Shown: in pieces, positions 26,095-34,862 of the stretch | How positions within the stretch are numbered: the stretch's first letter is position 1 | Layout of the letters: each line of letters starts with the position of its first letter | Assembly (NCBI GenBank): GCA_002307175.1 | Contig: DBTS01000039.1 | Coordinates: 1 to 55,097 of the forward strand | Direction: 5' to 3' | DNA from: Rhodocyclaceae bacterium UBA1310 | Lineage (GTDB): Bacteria > Pseudomonadota > Gammaproteobacteria > Burkholderiales > Rhodocyclaceae | DNA: 55,097 nt | The notes under the pieces: model-generated | What the model saw: only the letters and a program-made list of their open reading frames with translations | Told to the model about the DNA's origin: nothing | Database searches by the model: none | Translations under genes and position numbers: made by a program

Positions 26095-26871
26095 TTATTC
26101 CTGTTTGTCGTTTTGAATGGATTCGACCAGTTGTTCGCTGGTGCGTCCAAAGCGGCGCTCGCGCCGCTGATAGGATCTGATCGCCTGCTCAAACTCGGAT
26201 TTGCTGAAATCCGGCCACAGACAGTCAGTGAAATAGAACTCGGTATAGGCAAGCTGCCAGAGCAGAAAATTGCTCACGCGCTGCTCACCGCCGGTACGGA
26301 TGAAAAGGTCTGGCTCAGGCACATCAGCCAGACACAGGTAGGGCGTCAGATCCTCTTCCGCAAAACCGCCATGACGATCAGGATTGGCCGCCAACATGCG
26401 ATTCATCGCGTTAAGGATATCCCAGCGGCCACCGTAATTGGCCGCAATCGTCAGCGTCAGCGCAGTGTTGCCTGCGGTCAGCTGTTCAGCCTGCCGGATG
26501 GTGGAGGTCAGCACGTCATCAAACCGTGCAAGATCCCCGATCACGCGCAAGCGGATATTGTTCTTGTGCAGCTTGGCCACCTCATCCTGAAGGGCCTGCA
26601 TGAACAACTGCATCAGGAAGGAAACCTCTTCCTGAGGACGCCGCCAGTTCTCGGAACTGAAAGCGAAAAGAGTGAGATGACCAACACCTGCCTCAACACA
26701 GTAACGCACCACATTGCGCACTGTGTCGAGTCCACGCTTATGCCCGGCAACCCGTGGCATCAGGCGCTTGCGCGCCCAACGACCGTTGCCATCCATGACA
26801 ACAGCGATGTGCCTTGGTACATCGCTGTTCTGTGGAATGCCCCGTGTGGAGCTTATCAGGTTGGAGAACAT
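26095..26871 (-). CDS. uppS: Undecaprenyl diphosphate synthase
   Basis: Cis-prenyltransferase that makes the C55 lipid carrier for cell-wall and O-antigen synthesis; 258 residues. The catalytic aspartate is in HIAVVMDGNGRWARKR near residue 27, with GHKRG next to it, and the FAFSSENWRRP and DLFIRTGGEQRVSNFLLWQ motifs follow. The last residues contain a charged tail. It is 34 bases from frr. Confidence 0.97.
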   Translation of the reverse strand: MFSNLISSTRGIPQNSDVPRHIAVVMDGNGRWARKRLMPRVAGHKRGLDTVRNVVRYCVEAGVGHLTLFAFSSENWRRPQEEVSFLMQLFMQALQDEVAKLHKNNIRLRVIGDLARFDDVLTSTIRQAEQLTAGNTALTLTIAANYGGRWDILNAMNRMLAANPDRHGGFAEEDLTPYLCLADVPEPDLFIRTGGEQRVSNFLLWQLAYTEFYFTDCLWPDFSKSEFEQAIRSYQRRERRFGRTSEQLVESIQNDKQE

Positions 26872-26905
26872 CGGAGAGAGCCCGACTGAGCCGCCGTGAG
26901 GCCGC

Positions 26906-27463
26906 TCAGACCTGCATCAACTCTTGCTCTTTCTGAGCAAGCAGTTTGTCGGCTTCACCAATGTACTTATCTGTCAGTTTCTGAATATCGTCCTGCGTGC
27001 GGCGTTCGTCATCCTCGGGAATTTCCTTGGCCTTCAGGGCTTCCTTGAGGGAAGTGTTGGCATCACGGCGCAGATTGCGAATCGCCACGCGGGCATTTTC
27101 TGCCTCGCCGCGCACAACCTTGATCAGATCCTTGCGGCGTTCTTCTGTCAGCATGGGCATCGGCACGCGCACGACATCCCCCATAGAGGCCGGATTAAGA
27201 CCCAGATCAGAATCCCGGATAGCCTTTTCGACCTTGGCCACCATATTTTTTTCCCACGGCTGCACGCCAAGGGTACGCGCATCCAGCAGCGTCACATTCG
27301 CCACCTGGGCAATCGGCGTCGGGTTACCGTAGTAATCCACCATCACGTGATCAAGCAGACCCGTGTGGGCACGCCCCGTACGTACCTTACCCAAATCGTT
27401 CTTCAAAGCTTCGAGCGACTTCAACATCTTTTGCTCGGTGATTTTCTTCAACTCGGAAATCAT
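26906..27463 (-). CDS. frr: Ribosome recycling factor
   Basis: Splits post-termination ribosomes together with EF-G; 185 residues, exactly the E. coli length. The sequence shows the two-domain RRF pattern with KVRTGRAH near residue 27 and VRVPMPMLTEERRKDL near 108. The ATG at 27463 is preceded by GAGGGGGTGAAG and matches the family start; upstream in-frame codons run into the pyrH end and are not used. Confidence 0.97.
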   Translation of the reverse strand: MISELKKITEQKMLKSLEALKNDLGKVRTGRAHTGLLDHVMVDYYGNPTPIAQVANVTLLDARTLGVQPWEKNMVAKVEKAIRDSDLGLNPASMGDVVRVPMPMLTEERRKDLIKVVRGEAENARVAIRNLRRDANTSLKEALKAKEIPEDDERRTQDDIQKLTDKYIGEADKLLAQKEQELMQV

Positions 27464-27479
27464 CTTCACCCCCTCAAAC

Positions 27480-28193
27480 TCAGATATGCACCAATGTGCC
27501 AACATCCTCGCCCTTGACGATCTGCATCAGGGCACCGGGCTTGAAAATACTGAAGACCTTGATCGGCAGCTTCTGATCGCGGCACAGCGCAAACGCTGTG
27601 GCATCCATGACCTGAAGATTGCGCGAAATCGCTTCGTCAAAGGAAATTTTCGTATAGCGCTGGGCCGTTGGATCAAGCTTGGGATCAGCGCTATAGATAC
27701 CGTCCACCTTGGTCGCCTTGAGGACGATTTCCGCTTCCATTTCCGTCCCACGCAAAGCCGCTGCGGTATCGGTCGTGAAAAACGGATTGCCGGTACCGGC
27801 AGCAAATATCACGATTTTGCCTTCTTCGAGATAGCGAATGGCCTTGTTACGGATATACGGCTCAACCACCTGCTCGACATTCAGGGCAGACTGCACGCGG
27901 GCCTGGACACCAGCCACGCGCATGGCATCACCCAACGCCATTGCATTCATGATCGTGGCGAGCATGCCCATATAGTCGGCAGTCGCGCGATCCATGCCGG
28001 AGGCAGCGCCGGCCATGCCACGGAAAATATTGCCCCCGCCTATGACGATGCCGATCTCGACACCCAAACGGGATACTTCGGCAACGTCTGCAACGATTCG
28101 CGAAACCACCCCCTGATTAATGCCATAAGCATCATCACCCATCAGGGCTTCACCAGAGAGCTTCAGAAGAATTCGTTTATAGGCAGTGGGCAT
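27480..28193 (-). CDS. pyrH: Uridylate kinase
   Basis: Hexameric UMP kinase of the amino-acid-kinase fold, 237 residues. The N-terminal KRILLKLSGEALMGD, the GGGNIFRG phosphate loop near residue 52 and the FAAGTGNPFFTTDTAA segment near 132 identify it. It lies between tsf and frr with gaps of 14 and 16 bases, the conserved bacterial order. Confidence 0.97.
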   Translation of the reverse strand: MPTAYKRILLKLSGEALMGDDAYGINQGVVSRIVADVAEVSRLGVEIGIVIGGGNIFRGMAGAASGMDRATADYMGMLATIMNAMALGDAMRVAGVQARVQSALNVEQVVEPYIRNKAIRYLEEGKIVIFAAGTGNPFFTTDTAAALRGTEMEAEIVLKATKVDGIYSADPKLDPTAQRYTKISFDEAISRNLQVMDATAFALCRDQKLPIKVFSIFKPGALMQIVKGEDVGTLVHI

Positions 28194-28207
28194 ATTCCGT
28201 TCTCCGA

Positions 28208-29107
28208 TCAGCGAGCCTGGGCAGCGGCAGCGGCCTGGGCAGCAACTTCAGCAGCGAAATCGTTCACCTTCTTTTCAATGCCTTCACCCACAACGTACAG
28301 GGTGAAACCGGCCACCTTGGCGCCCTTGGCCTTGAGCAGCTGCTCAATGGTCTGCTTGCCGTCTTCAGCCTTCACGAAGACCTGACCCAGCAGGGTCACG
28401 TCGCGCAGGAACTTCTGCACGGAACCTTCTGCGATCTTTTCCAGCATCGCTTCGGGCTTGCCGGCTTCCTTGGCCTTTTCGATGGCAATACGGCGTTCCG
28501 TATCGATGGCTTCGGCAGACACCGTGGAAGCATCCAGGCCTTGCGGCTTGGAAGCGGCAATGTGCATAGCGATATCATGCGCCAGATGTTCGTCACCACC
28601 CACCAGATCCACCATCACGCCGATCTTTGCACCGCCGTGGATATAGGACGAAACCTTGCCTTCAGCCGGAATGCGCTTGAAGCGGCGGATCGTCATGTTT
28701 TCCCCGACCTTGCCAACCAGTGCAGCACGCACGGCTTCAACCGTGGAACCGTTCAGCGGCAGCGCGGACAGAGCAGCCACATCGGCCGGATTCTGCGTGG
28801 CAACGAGTTCGGCGACCGACTTGGTCAGCGCCAGGAAATCGTCGTTCTTGGCCACGAAGTCGGTTTCACAGTTAACTTCGACGATTGCAGCCAGCTTGCC
28901 ATCGGCGGAGATATAGGTACCCACAACGCCTTCAGCCGTAACACGGGTAGCTGCCTTGGTAGCCTTGTTCCCGAGCTTGACGCGCAGGATTTCTTCGGCC
29001 TTGTCCATTTCGCCACCGGCTTCGGTCAGAGCCTTCTTACATTCCATCATCGGCGCGTCAGTCTTGGCGCGCAGCTCAGCAACCATGCTTGCGGTAATAG
29101 CCGCCAT
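28208..29107 (-). CDS. tsf: Elongation factor Ts
   Basis: Nucleotide exchange factor for EF-Tu, 299 residues. The N-terminal UBA-like domain (ITASMVAELRAKTDAPMMEC) and the TDFVAKND motif near residue 80 are diagnostic. The ATG at 29107 with AGGAG upstream is used; a TTG two codons earlier is rejected. The gene follows rpsB after a 92-base gap that contains an attenuator-like hairpin, so EF-Ts output may be set relative to S2. Confidence 0.97.
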   Translation of the reverse strand: MAAITASMVAELRAKTDAPMMECKKALTEAGGEMDKAEEILRVKLGNKATKAATRVTAEGVVGTYISADGKLAAIVEVNCETDFVAKNDDFLALTKSVAELVATQNPADVAALSALPLNGSTVEAVRAALVGKVGENMTIRRFKRIPAEGKVSSYIHGGAKIGVMVDLVGGDEHLAHDIAMHIAASKPQGLDASTVSAEAIDTERRIAIEKAKEAGKPEAMLEKIAEGSVQKFLRDVTLLGQVFVKAEDGKQTIEQLLKAKGAKVAGFTLYVVGEGIEKKVNDFAAEVAAQAAAAAQAR

Positions 29108-29137
29108 GCTCAATTACTCCTGAATTCGTTATTGACT

Positions 29138-29188
29138 AGAAAAACAACATGCCCGTCACCGGCCAAAAATGACCCGAAGACGAGCATG
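29138..29188 (-). terminator. Attenuator-like hairpin between rpsB and tsf
   Basis: On the minus-strand RNA, CATGCTCGTC (29188-29179) pairs with GACGGGCATG (29158-29149), a ten-base stem with one G-U pair and a 20-base loop. It is followed by TTGTTTTTCT. This looks like a Rho-independent terminator placed between co-transcribed genes, where partial read-through would let tsf be expressed at a lower level than rpsB. Confidence 0.6.
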
Positions 29189-29199
29189 CTTGGCTGTTA

Positions 29200-29949
29200 T
29201 TACGCCTGTTCGACGTTTTCCGCGACTTCGACGAATTCGTCGGAAGCGGCGGCTGCTACATCCTGAACCACGTCATTCCTGCCTTCGAGCACGGAATCAG
29301 CCACACCCTGAGCATACAGACGGATCGCGCGGGAAGAGTCATCATTGCCCGGAATCACGTAGTCGATGCCATCCGGCGAGTGGTTGGTATCAACCACACC
29401 GATAACAGGGATGCCCAGCTTGCGGGCTTCGGTCACGGCAATCTTGTGGTAACCAACGTCGATCACAAAGATGGCGTCCGGCAGACCAGCCATATCCTTG
29501 ATACCGCCCAGGCTCTTCTGCAGTTTATCGAGTTCGCGCTTGGACAGCAGAGCTTCCTTCTTGGACAGGCGTTCAACGGAACCGTCTTCGAAGATCTGCT
29601 CCATATCCTTCAGGCGCTTGATGGAACCCTTGACGGTCTTGAAGTTGGTGAGCATGCCGCCCAGCCAGCGTTCATCAACGTAGGGCATACCGGCGCGCTG
29701 CGCTTCTTCAGCAACGATTTCGCGGGCCTGGCGCTTGGTGCCAACAAACAGAACGGTGCCGCGATTGGCGGTCAGCTTCTTCACGAAAGCCATGGCTTCG
29801 TTGTACTTGGCCAGGGTCTTTTCGAGGTTGACGATGTGAATCTTGTTGCGATGACCAAAAATGTACTGGGCCATCTTGGGATTCCAGAAACGGGTCTGGT
29901 GACCGAAGTGAACACCGGCTTCCAGCATCTGACGCATAGTCACTGCCAT
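29200..29949 (-). CDS. rpsB: 30S ribosomal protein S2
   Basis: Structural protein of the small ribosomal subunit, 249 residues. The start MAVTMRQMLEAGVHFGHQTR and the internal HLGGMLTNFKT-like stretch RWLGGMLTNFKTVKGSIKRL mark it. The C-terminus carries a short Glu/Val-rich tail. It is the first gene of the leftward operon and has its own promoter and a leader of about 170 bases, which in other bacteria is the site of S2 feedback control. Confidence 0.98.
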   Translation of the reverse strand: MAVTMRQMLEAGVHFGHQTRFWNPKMAQYIFGHRNKIHIVNLEKTLAKYNEAMAFVKKLTANRGTVLFVGTKRQAREIVAEEAQRAGMPYVDERWLGGMLTNFKTVKGSIKRLKDMEQIFEDGSVERLSKKEALLSKRELDKLQKSLGGIKDMAGLPDAIFVIDVGYHKIAVTEARKLGIPVIGVVDTNHSPDGIDYVIPGNDDSSRAIRLYAQGVADSVLEGRNDVVQDVAAAASDEFVEVAENVEQA

Positions 29950-30126
29950 TTGAATTACTCCAATTTAGGTTTAGCCTCCGCCCATCGTGCGCATTAACCA
30001 CCTGCGCTAGCGCCCCTGACACAGGGACGACCCAAATACGATGAACGTGCGAATTTCCGGAAACAGGGCATAAAATCGGGCTAACCCTGCAATCCGAACC
30101 AAGTCCGTACATGAACTTAGCCAAGC

Positions 30127-30155
30127 ATTATAGCGTGGCTGCATCGCCCGCTCAA
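30127..30155 (-). promoter_or_regulatory. Sigma-70 promoter of rpsB
   Basis: On the minus strand TTGAGC (30155-30150) and a perfect TATAAT (30132-30127) are separated by 17 bases. Transcription would start near 30120, leaving a 5' leader of about 170 bases before the rpsB ATG at 29949. Confidence 0.8.
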
Positions 30156-30193
30156 GCAAGATAGGCATAAATTCGCTCAATTCCCGGGCAAAT

Positions 30194-30222
30194 TTGCCGC
30201 TCCCGGGCTTCTGCGATAGCCT
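30194..30222 (+). promoter_or_regulatory. Possible promoter of map
   Basis: TTGCCG and TAGCCT stand 17 bases apart, 37 bases before the map start. The -10 is weak. The -35 overlaps a 12-base palindrome GGCAAATTTGCC (30187-30198), and CCCGGG occurs on both sides, so a regulator could act here. Confidence 0.35.
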
Positions 30223-30258
30223 TGTCACTCCCCTTATCCAACAAGACAAGCCAAAAAT

Positions 30259-31101
30259 ATGGGTATCGTCATCAAGACACCCGAAGAAATCGAGAAGATG
30301 CGCATCGCCTGTCGCCTCGCTGGCGAGGTGCTGGATCATGTTGAGCCATATATCAAGGCCGGCGTAAGCACCGGCGAGCTCGACCGCATCTGCCACGACT
30401 ACATCGTGAACGTGCAGGGCTGTATTCCCGCCCCGCTGAACTATGCTCCGCAGGGCTATACGCCCTACCCCAAATCCATCTGCACCTCGATCAATCACCA
30501 GATCTGCCACGGCATTCCAGGAGATAAGGCGCTCAAAAAGGGCGACATCGTCAATCTGGACATCACCGTGATCAAGGATGGCTTCCATGGTGACACCAGC
30601 CGCATGTACGTTATCGGCGGCGCCAGCATCCAGGCCAAACGCCTGTGCCAGATCACCTGGGAATGTTTATGGCTGGGGATTGCTCAAGTGCGCCCCGGCG
30701 CCACGTTTGGCGATATCGGCCACGTCATCCAGAAATACGCGGAAGAGGCCGGATTCTCTATCGTTCGGGAATTCTGCGGGCACGGCATCGGCCGCGACTT
30801 CCACGAAGATCCGCAGGTGATGCATTACGGCACGCCCGGTACCGGCGAAGTGCTGCAGGAGGGCATGATCTTTACGATCGAGCCGATGATCAATGCAGGC
30901 AAGGCTGCAATCTCCGGCCTGCCAGACGGCTGGACAATCGTCACCAAGGATCGCTCGCTGTCAGCCCAGTGGGAACACACCCTGCTTGTCACGGCAGACG
31001 GCGTCGAGGTACTGACCTATTCGGGCAAGGCTCCGCGCGCCCCGGACTGGGCCGTCAAGCAATCTAATATTGTGCTCCCCAACCATCCTTCAATTGGCTG
31101 A
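30259..31101 (+). CDS. map: Methionine aminopeptidase, type I
   Basis: Removes the N-terminal methionine of nascent proteins; 280 residues. All five metal ligands can be placed: Asp101, Asp112, His175, Glu208 and Glu239, in the motifs NLDITV, HGDTSRM, GHGIGRDFHE, FTIEPM and WEHTLLV. It is divergent from rpsB, the conserved arrangement. The ATG has only a poor ribosome-binding site (GACAAG). A C-terminal extension of about 15 residues goes beyond the E. coli protein. Confidence 0.97.
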   Translation: MGIVIKTPEEIEKMRIACRLAGEVLDHVEPYIKAGVSTGELDRICHDYIVNVQGCIPAPLNYAPQGYTPYPKSICTSINHQICHGIPGDKALKKGDIVNLDITVIKDGFHGDTSRMYVIGGASIQAKRLCQITWECLWLGIAQVRPGATFGDIGHVIQKYAEEAGFSIVREFCGHGIGRDFHEDPQVMHYGTPGTGEVLQEGMIFTIEPMINAGKAAISGLPDGWTIVTKDRSLSAQWEHTLLVTADGVEVLTYSGKAPRAPDWAVKQSNIVLPNHPSIG

Positions 31102-31104
31102 ATC

Positions 31105-33678
31105 GTGACCACACCCGCTACCGACAGCAATCCCGTGGATACTCTGCGCGCCCGTCTGCGTGAAGGGCAACAACTTCTCCACGAGGAATACGACCGCCTT
31201 GGCAGCCCGGCCCGCCTGCTGCGTGGCCGCACCCGGCTCGTTGATGGCATCCTCGATGAACTCTGGCAACAGTCAGGTTTGCCGGCTGACGCCTGTCTGG
31301 CGGCAGTGGGAGGTTACGGGCGCGGTGAGCTCTATCCGTATTCCGACGTCGACATCCTCATCCTGCTGGCCGAGGAAGCTGATTCCGCACTCGGCGAAAC
31401 CATCCACCGCTTCATCAGCATGCTCTGGGATATCGGTCTGGATATCGGCCACAGCGTACGCACTGTGCAGGCCTGCGTGGAAGAAGCCGATGGCGATGTG
31501 ACGGTGCAGACCAATCTGCTGGAGTCCCGTCGGCTTGCGGGCGACGCCGGGCTATACCGGCAATTTGTCGCCCGCACCAAGGCCAACTTCAACCCGGAAA
31601 CCTTCTTCCAGGCCAAACGCGCCGAGCAGGAACAGCGCTACAACCGCTTCAACCAGACGCCCTACTCCGTCGAGCCCAACTGCAAGGAGAGCCCCGGCGG
31701 GCTGCGCGATCTGCAGGGCATCATCTGGATCTCCCTGGCTGCCGGCCTGGGACATCGCTGGGCAGATCTTGCGCGCCACGGCCTGATCACTCCTGACGAG
31801 GTGAGCACACTCAAGCGTTGCGAGCGTTTCCTGCAGCACGTGCGCATCCGCCTGCATTTCATTTCCAGACGGCGTGAAGACCGGCTCATCTTCGATCACC
31901 AGGAAGCCCTCGCCAAAACCTTTGGCATCAAGGCCACCAAAGCCCGCCGCGCTTCTGAAGTGATGATGCAACGGTATTACCTGAACGCCAAGAAGATCAC
32001 CCAGCTCAACACCATCCTGCTGCAGAACCTGGGCGCACGCTACCTGCCACTCGAAGGCTTTGTGCCCCGCGCCCTGAATGAACATTTCCAGGTGATCGGC
32101 GACCAGCTCGACATCGTCGATGAGCATGTTTTCGAACGCCACCCTGGCGCCATCCTTGAGAGTTTCCTGCTCATGCAGCAGCACGCCGAACTCAAGGGCA
32201 TGACGGTGCGCACGCTGCGCGCCCTGTGGCATGGGCGCAAACTCATCGGGGCGAATTTCCGCCGTGATCCGGCCAACCGCCACACCTTCCTGCAACTGCT
32301 GCAGGAGCCGCGCGGCCAGACCCACGAGTTCCGCCGCATGAACCAGTACAGCATCCTGGGCACCTACATTCCGGCGTTTGCCAAGATCGTCGGCCAGATG
32401 CAGCACGATCTGTTTCACGTCTACACCGTGGATCAGCACATCCTGCAGGTACTGCGCAATGTGCGCCGGCTCATCGTCGAGGAACATGCCCACGAATACC
32501 CGCTGATGAGCCGCCTCATCAGCGAGTTCGAACGCCCCTGGCTGATTTTCGTGGCGGCCCTGTTTCATGACATTGCCAAAGGCCGTGGTGGCGATCACTC
32601 CACGCTGGGCATGGTGGACGCGCGCCGCTTCTGCCGCCAGCACGGGCTGACACGGGAAGATGAAGACCTTGTCGTATGGCTCGTGCAGCACCACCTGACG
32701 ATGTCGCAGATTGCCCAGAAACAGGATCTCGCCGATCCTGATGTGATCCACAATTTCGCCAGCCTGGTGCAGAACGAACGGCGCCTGACCGCGCTCTACA
32801 TCCTGACCCATTCGGATATCCGCGGCACCAGCCCGAAAGTATGGAACGGCTGGAAAGCCAAGCTGCTTGAAGAGCTGTTTCTGGCCACCCGCCAGCTCTT
32901 GCGGGGTAATACGCCGGATCAGATCCTGGGGGTCTCCGAGCGTCAGGAAGTCACACGCCAGAAACTGCGCTTCTTTGGCTTGCGCCCGGGTACCGAAGAC
33001 GCTTTCTGGAACGAACTCGACACGCTGTACTTCCTGCGCCACGATGCCGATGAAATCACCTGGCATACGCGCATGCTCTACTATCGCCCGCGCACCGAGC
33101 AGCCTGTCGTCAAGGCGCGTGTCAACCAAGGCAACACCGGCATTCAGGCGATGGTCTATCTGCGTGACCAGCCGGACTTGTTCCTGCGCATGTGCGGCTA
33201 CTTCTCGCGCATGGGCTACAGCATTGCCGACGCCAAAATCCACACCACAGGTCACGGTTTCGCACTCGACAGCTTCGTGCTGATCGACCCTACCGAAAGC
33301 AACAACTATCGCGATATGGTGGCCCTCATCGAGCATGGGCTCGCCGAAAAACTGCTGGCACAGGGCAGTCTGGATGTGCCTTCGGGCGGGCGTATTTCAC
33401 GCCAGCTCAAGCACTTCCCGATCACCCCCTCAATCAGCCTGCAACCCGATGAGCGCGGCCAGCATTTCATTCTCTCGATTGTTGCGGCAGACAGGCCGGG
33501 GTTGCTCTTTTCGGTCGCACAGACGCTGGCAGAACATGACATCCGCCTGCACATGGCAAAGATCGTGACGCTTGGCGAACGCGCCGAAGACACCTTCCTG
33601 ATCAGCAGCCCGAAACTCGACAATACGGCCAAGACGGTTCAGCTCGAAGCCTCGCTCCTGGAGCGCATGAAGATCTGA
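31105..33678 (+). CDS. glnD: Bifunctional uridylyltransferase/uridylyl-removing enzyme GlnD
   Basis: Nitrogen sensor that adds or removes UMP on PII proteins according to glutamine; 857 residues. The nucleotidyltransferase motif GGYGRGELYPYSDVD is at residues 69-83, the HD hydrolase motif FHDIAKGRGGDHS at about 487, and two ACT domains for glutamine follow near residues 675 and 785. It starts with GTG four bases after the map stop, so the two genes are probably co-transcribed. No glnB or glnK is present in the window. Confidence 0.97.
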   Translation: MTTPATDSNPVDTLRARLREGQQLLHEEYDRLGSPARLLRGRTRLVDGILDELWQQSGLPADACLAAVGGYGRGELYPYSDVDILILLAEEADSALGETIHRFISMLWDIGLDIGHSVRTVQACVEEADGDVTVQTNLLESRRLAGDAGLYRQFVARTKANFNPETFFQAKRAEQEQRYNRFNQTPYSVEPNCKESPGGLRDLQGIIWISLAAGLGHRWADLARHGLITPDEVSTLKRCERFLQHVRIRLHFISRRREDRLIFDHQEALAKTFGIKATKARRASEVMMQRYYLNAKKITQLNTILLQNLGARYLPLEGFVPRALNEHFQVIGDQLDIVDEHVFERHPGAILESFLLMQQHAELKGMTVRTLRALWHGRKLIGANFRRDPANRHTFLQLLQEPRGQTHEFRRMNQYSILGTYIPAFAKIVGQMQHDLFHVYTVDQHILQVLRNVRRLIVEEHAHEYPLMSRLISEFERPWLIFVAALFHDIAKGRGGDHSTLGMVDARRFCRQHGLTREDEDLVVWLVQHHLTMSQIAQKQDLADPDVIHNFASLVQNERRLTALYILTHSDIRGTSPKVWNGWKAKLLEELFLATRQLLRGNTPDQILGVSERQEVTRQKLRFFGLRPGTEDAFWNELDTLYFLRHDADEITWHTRMLYYRPRTEQPVVKARVNQGNTGIQAMVYLRDQPDLFLRMCGYFSRMGYSIADAKIHTTGHGFALDSFVLIDPTESNNYRDMVALIEHGLAEKLLAQGSLDVPSGGRISRQLKHFPITPSISLQPDERGQHFILSIVAADRPGLLFSVAQTLAEHDIRLHMAKIVTLGERAEDTFLISSPKLDNTAKTVQLEASLLERMKI

Positions 33679-33753
33679 GACGCTGCTTTACAGTCTATAG
33701 AGAGAGGGCAAGGCCCAGAATCCACCCCGGGCCATCGCCAGCATTGGGCAGCA

Positions 33754-34785
33754 TCAGCCATCCGGCAGGAAGACGCGATGGATGTCGAGCGTGGCACGAT
33801 GCCCGATGGCCTGGGCATTTGCGCCCAGCCAGCGTTTGGCCGAGGCCTGCCCGGCATCGCGCAGTTGGTGCAGGAATGCCTGGTTGGCAACGATTTTAGT
33901 CATTTGGGAAAGCCCGCCAAGCGTCTCTTCGCTCTCGATCATGTGAAAGCGTGTGCTGCGCAGATGTTGCTCCAGCGTGCCACTGAGCCAACCACTCTCT
34001 TCTGCCATGTCGCGCATGGCGGCAAGCAGGCGCATTTCGCGCAGAAAAGCATTATTGAAACTCAGTTCAAGCGCACGCCCCTGGATCTCGGCAGCGCCCC
34101 GCGGCGTGCGCTCGTGATGCAAGGGGGCGAGCAGCACCAGCAGGATATCGCGGCTTTCACAGAACCTGAACAGGGGAAACACCGCCGGATTGGCTGCATA
34201 GCCACCATCCCAGTAAGGCTCGCCATTGATCATCACGGCATGGCTGATGGTGGGCAGACAGGCCGACGCCAGCAAGGCATCAGCACTCAGATCATGATTG
34301 CGAAAGAGCTTCAGATGGCCGCTATTGGCATGGGTTGCGGCAACAAACAACTGGAACGGACAGGATTCGCGCAGGCGTTCAAAATCAAAAAACCGGTCAA
34401 CCAGATCACGCAAGGGATTCAGCGCCAGGGGGTTGAGCTGGTACGGCGAGAACCAGCGCGTCATTTCCACCATCCAGCTCATGCCGGGGGCGGGTTTGGA
34501 AGGGTCCAGGAAGGCCGAAACACCTTCTGAGGGTGCCAGCGCGGCTACTCCATTCCAGAATTCAGCCAGGCCTTCACGTGCCCCCTCGCGCCCGTTCTTG
34601 AGCCAACCATTGGCAAACGCGATGGCATTCATGGCGCCGGCGCTGGTGCCGCTAATTCCTTCAAAATCAAAACGGCCATCTTCAAGGAGGGCATCCAGCA
34701 CCCCCCAGGTGTATGCGCCATGCGCTCCGCCCCCCTGTAATGCAAGGTTCAACTTCAGGGAGGGATGGCTTTTGTGCGAAAACAT
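33754..34785 (-). CDS. Patatin-like phospholipase family protein
   Basis: A 343-residue serine-Asp dyad hydrolase. The oxyanion motif LQGGGAHGAYTWGVLD starts near residue 16, the nucleophile elbow GISGTSAGAMNAIAF has its Ser near residue 47, and the catalytic aspartate is in YWDGGYAANP near 192. No signal peptide is seen, so it is likely cytoplasmic or peripheral to the membrane. Related proteins are annotated as alpha/beta-type esterases of the RssA group; the lipid substrate is unknown. It converges with glnD and lies downstream of the MFS gene with a 77-base gap. Confidence 0.88.
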   Translation of the reverse strand: MFSHKSHPSLKLNLALQGGGAHGAYTWGVLDALLEDGRFDFEGISGTSAGAMNAIAFANGWLKNGREGAREGLAEFWNGVAALAPSEGVSAFLDPSKPAPGMSWMVEMTRWFSPYQLNPLALNPLRDLVDRFFDFERLRESCPFQLFVAATHANSGHLKLFRNHDLSADALLASACLPTISHAVMINGEPYWDGGYAANPAVFPLFRFCESRDILLVLLAPLHHERTPRGAAEIQGRALELSFNNAFLREMRLLAAMRDMAEESGWLSGTLEQHLRSTRFHMIESEETLGGLSQMTKIVANQAFLHQLRDAGQASAKRWLGANAQAIGHRATLDIHRVFLPDG

Positions 34786-34862
34786 GGCGGACCTGCTGTG
34801 TTACCGAAATACGTAAGCCAGTGTGCCCTATGCTGCACTGCAACACAAGACCGTCGGTCCTT

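Noticed and set aside
31552..33336. 594-codon open frame on the minus strand
   Set aside because: Antisense shadow of glnD, caused by GC-rich third positions; no domain recognised.
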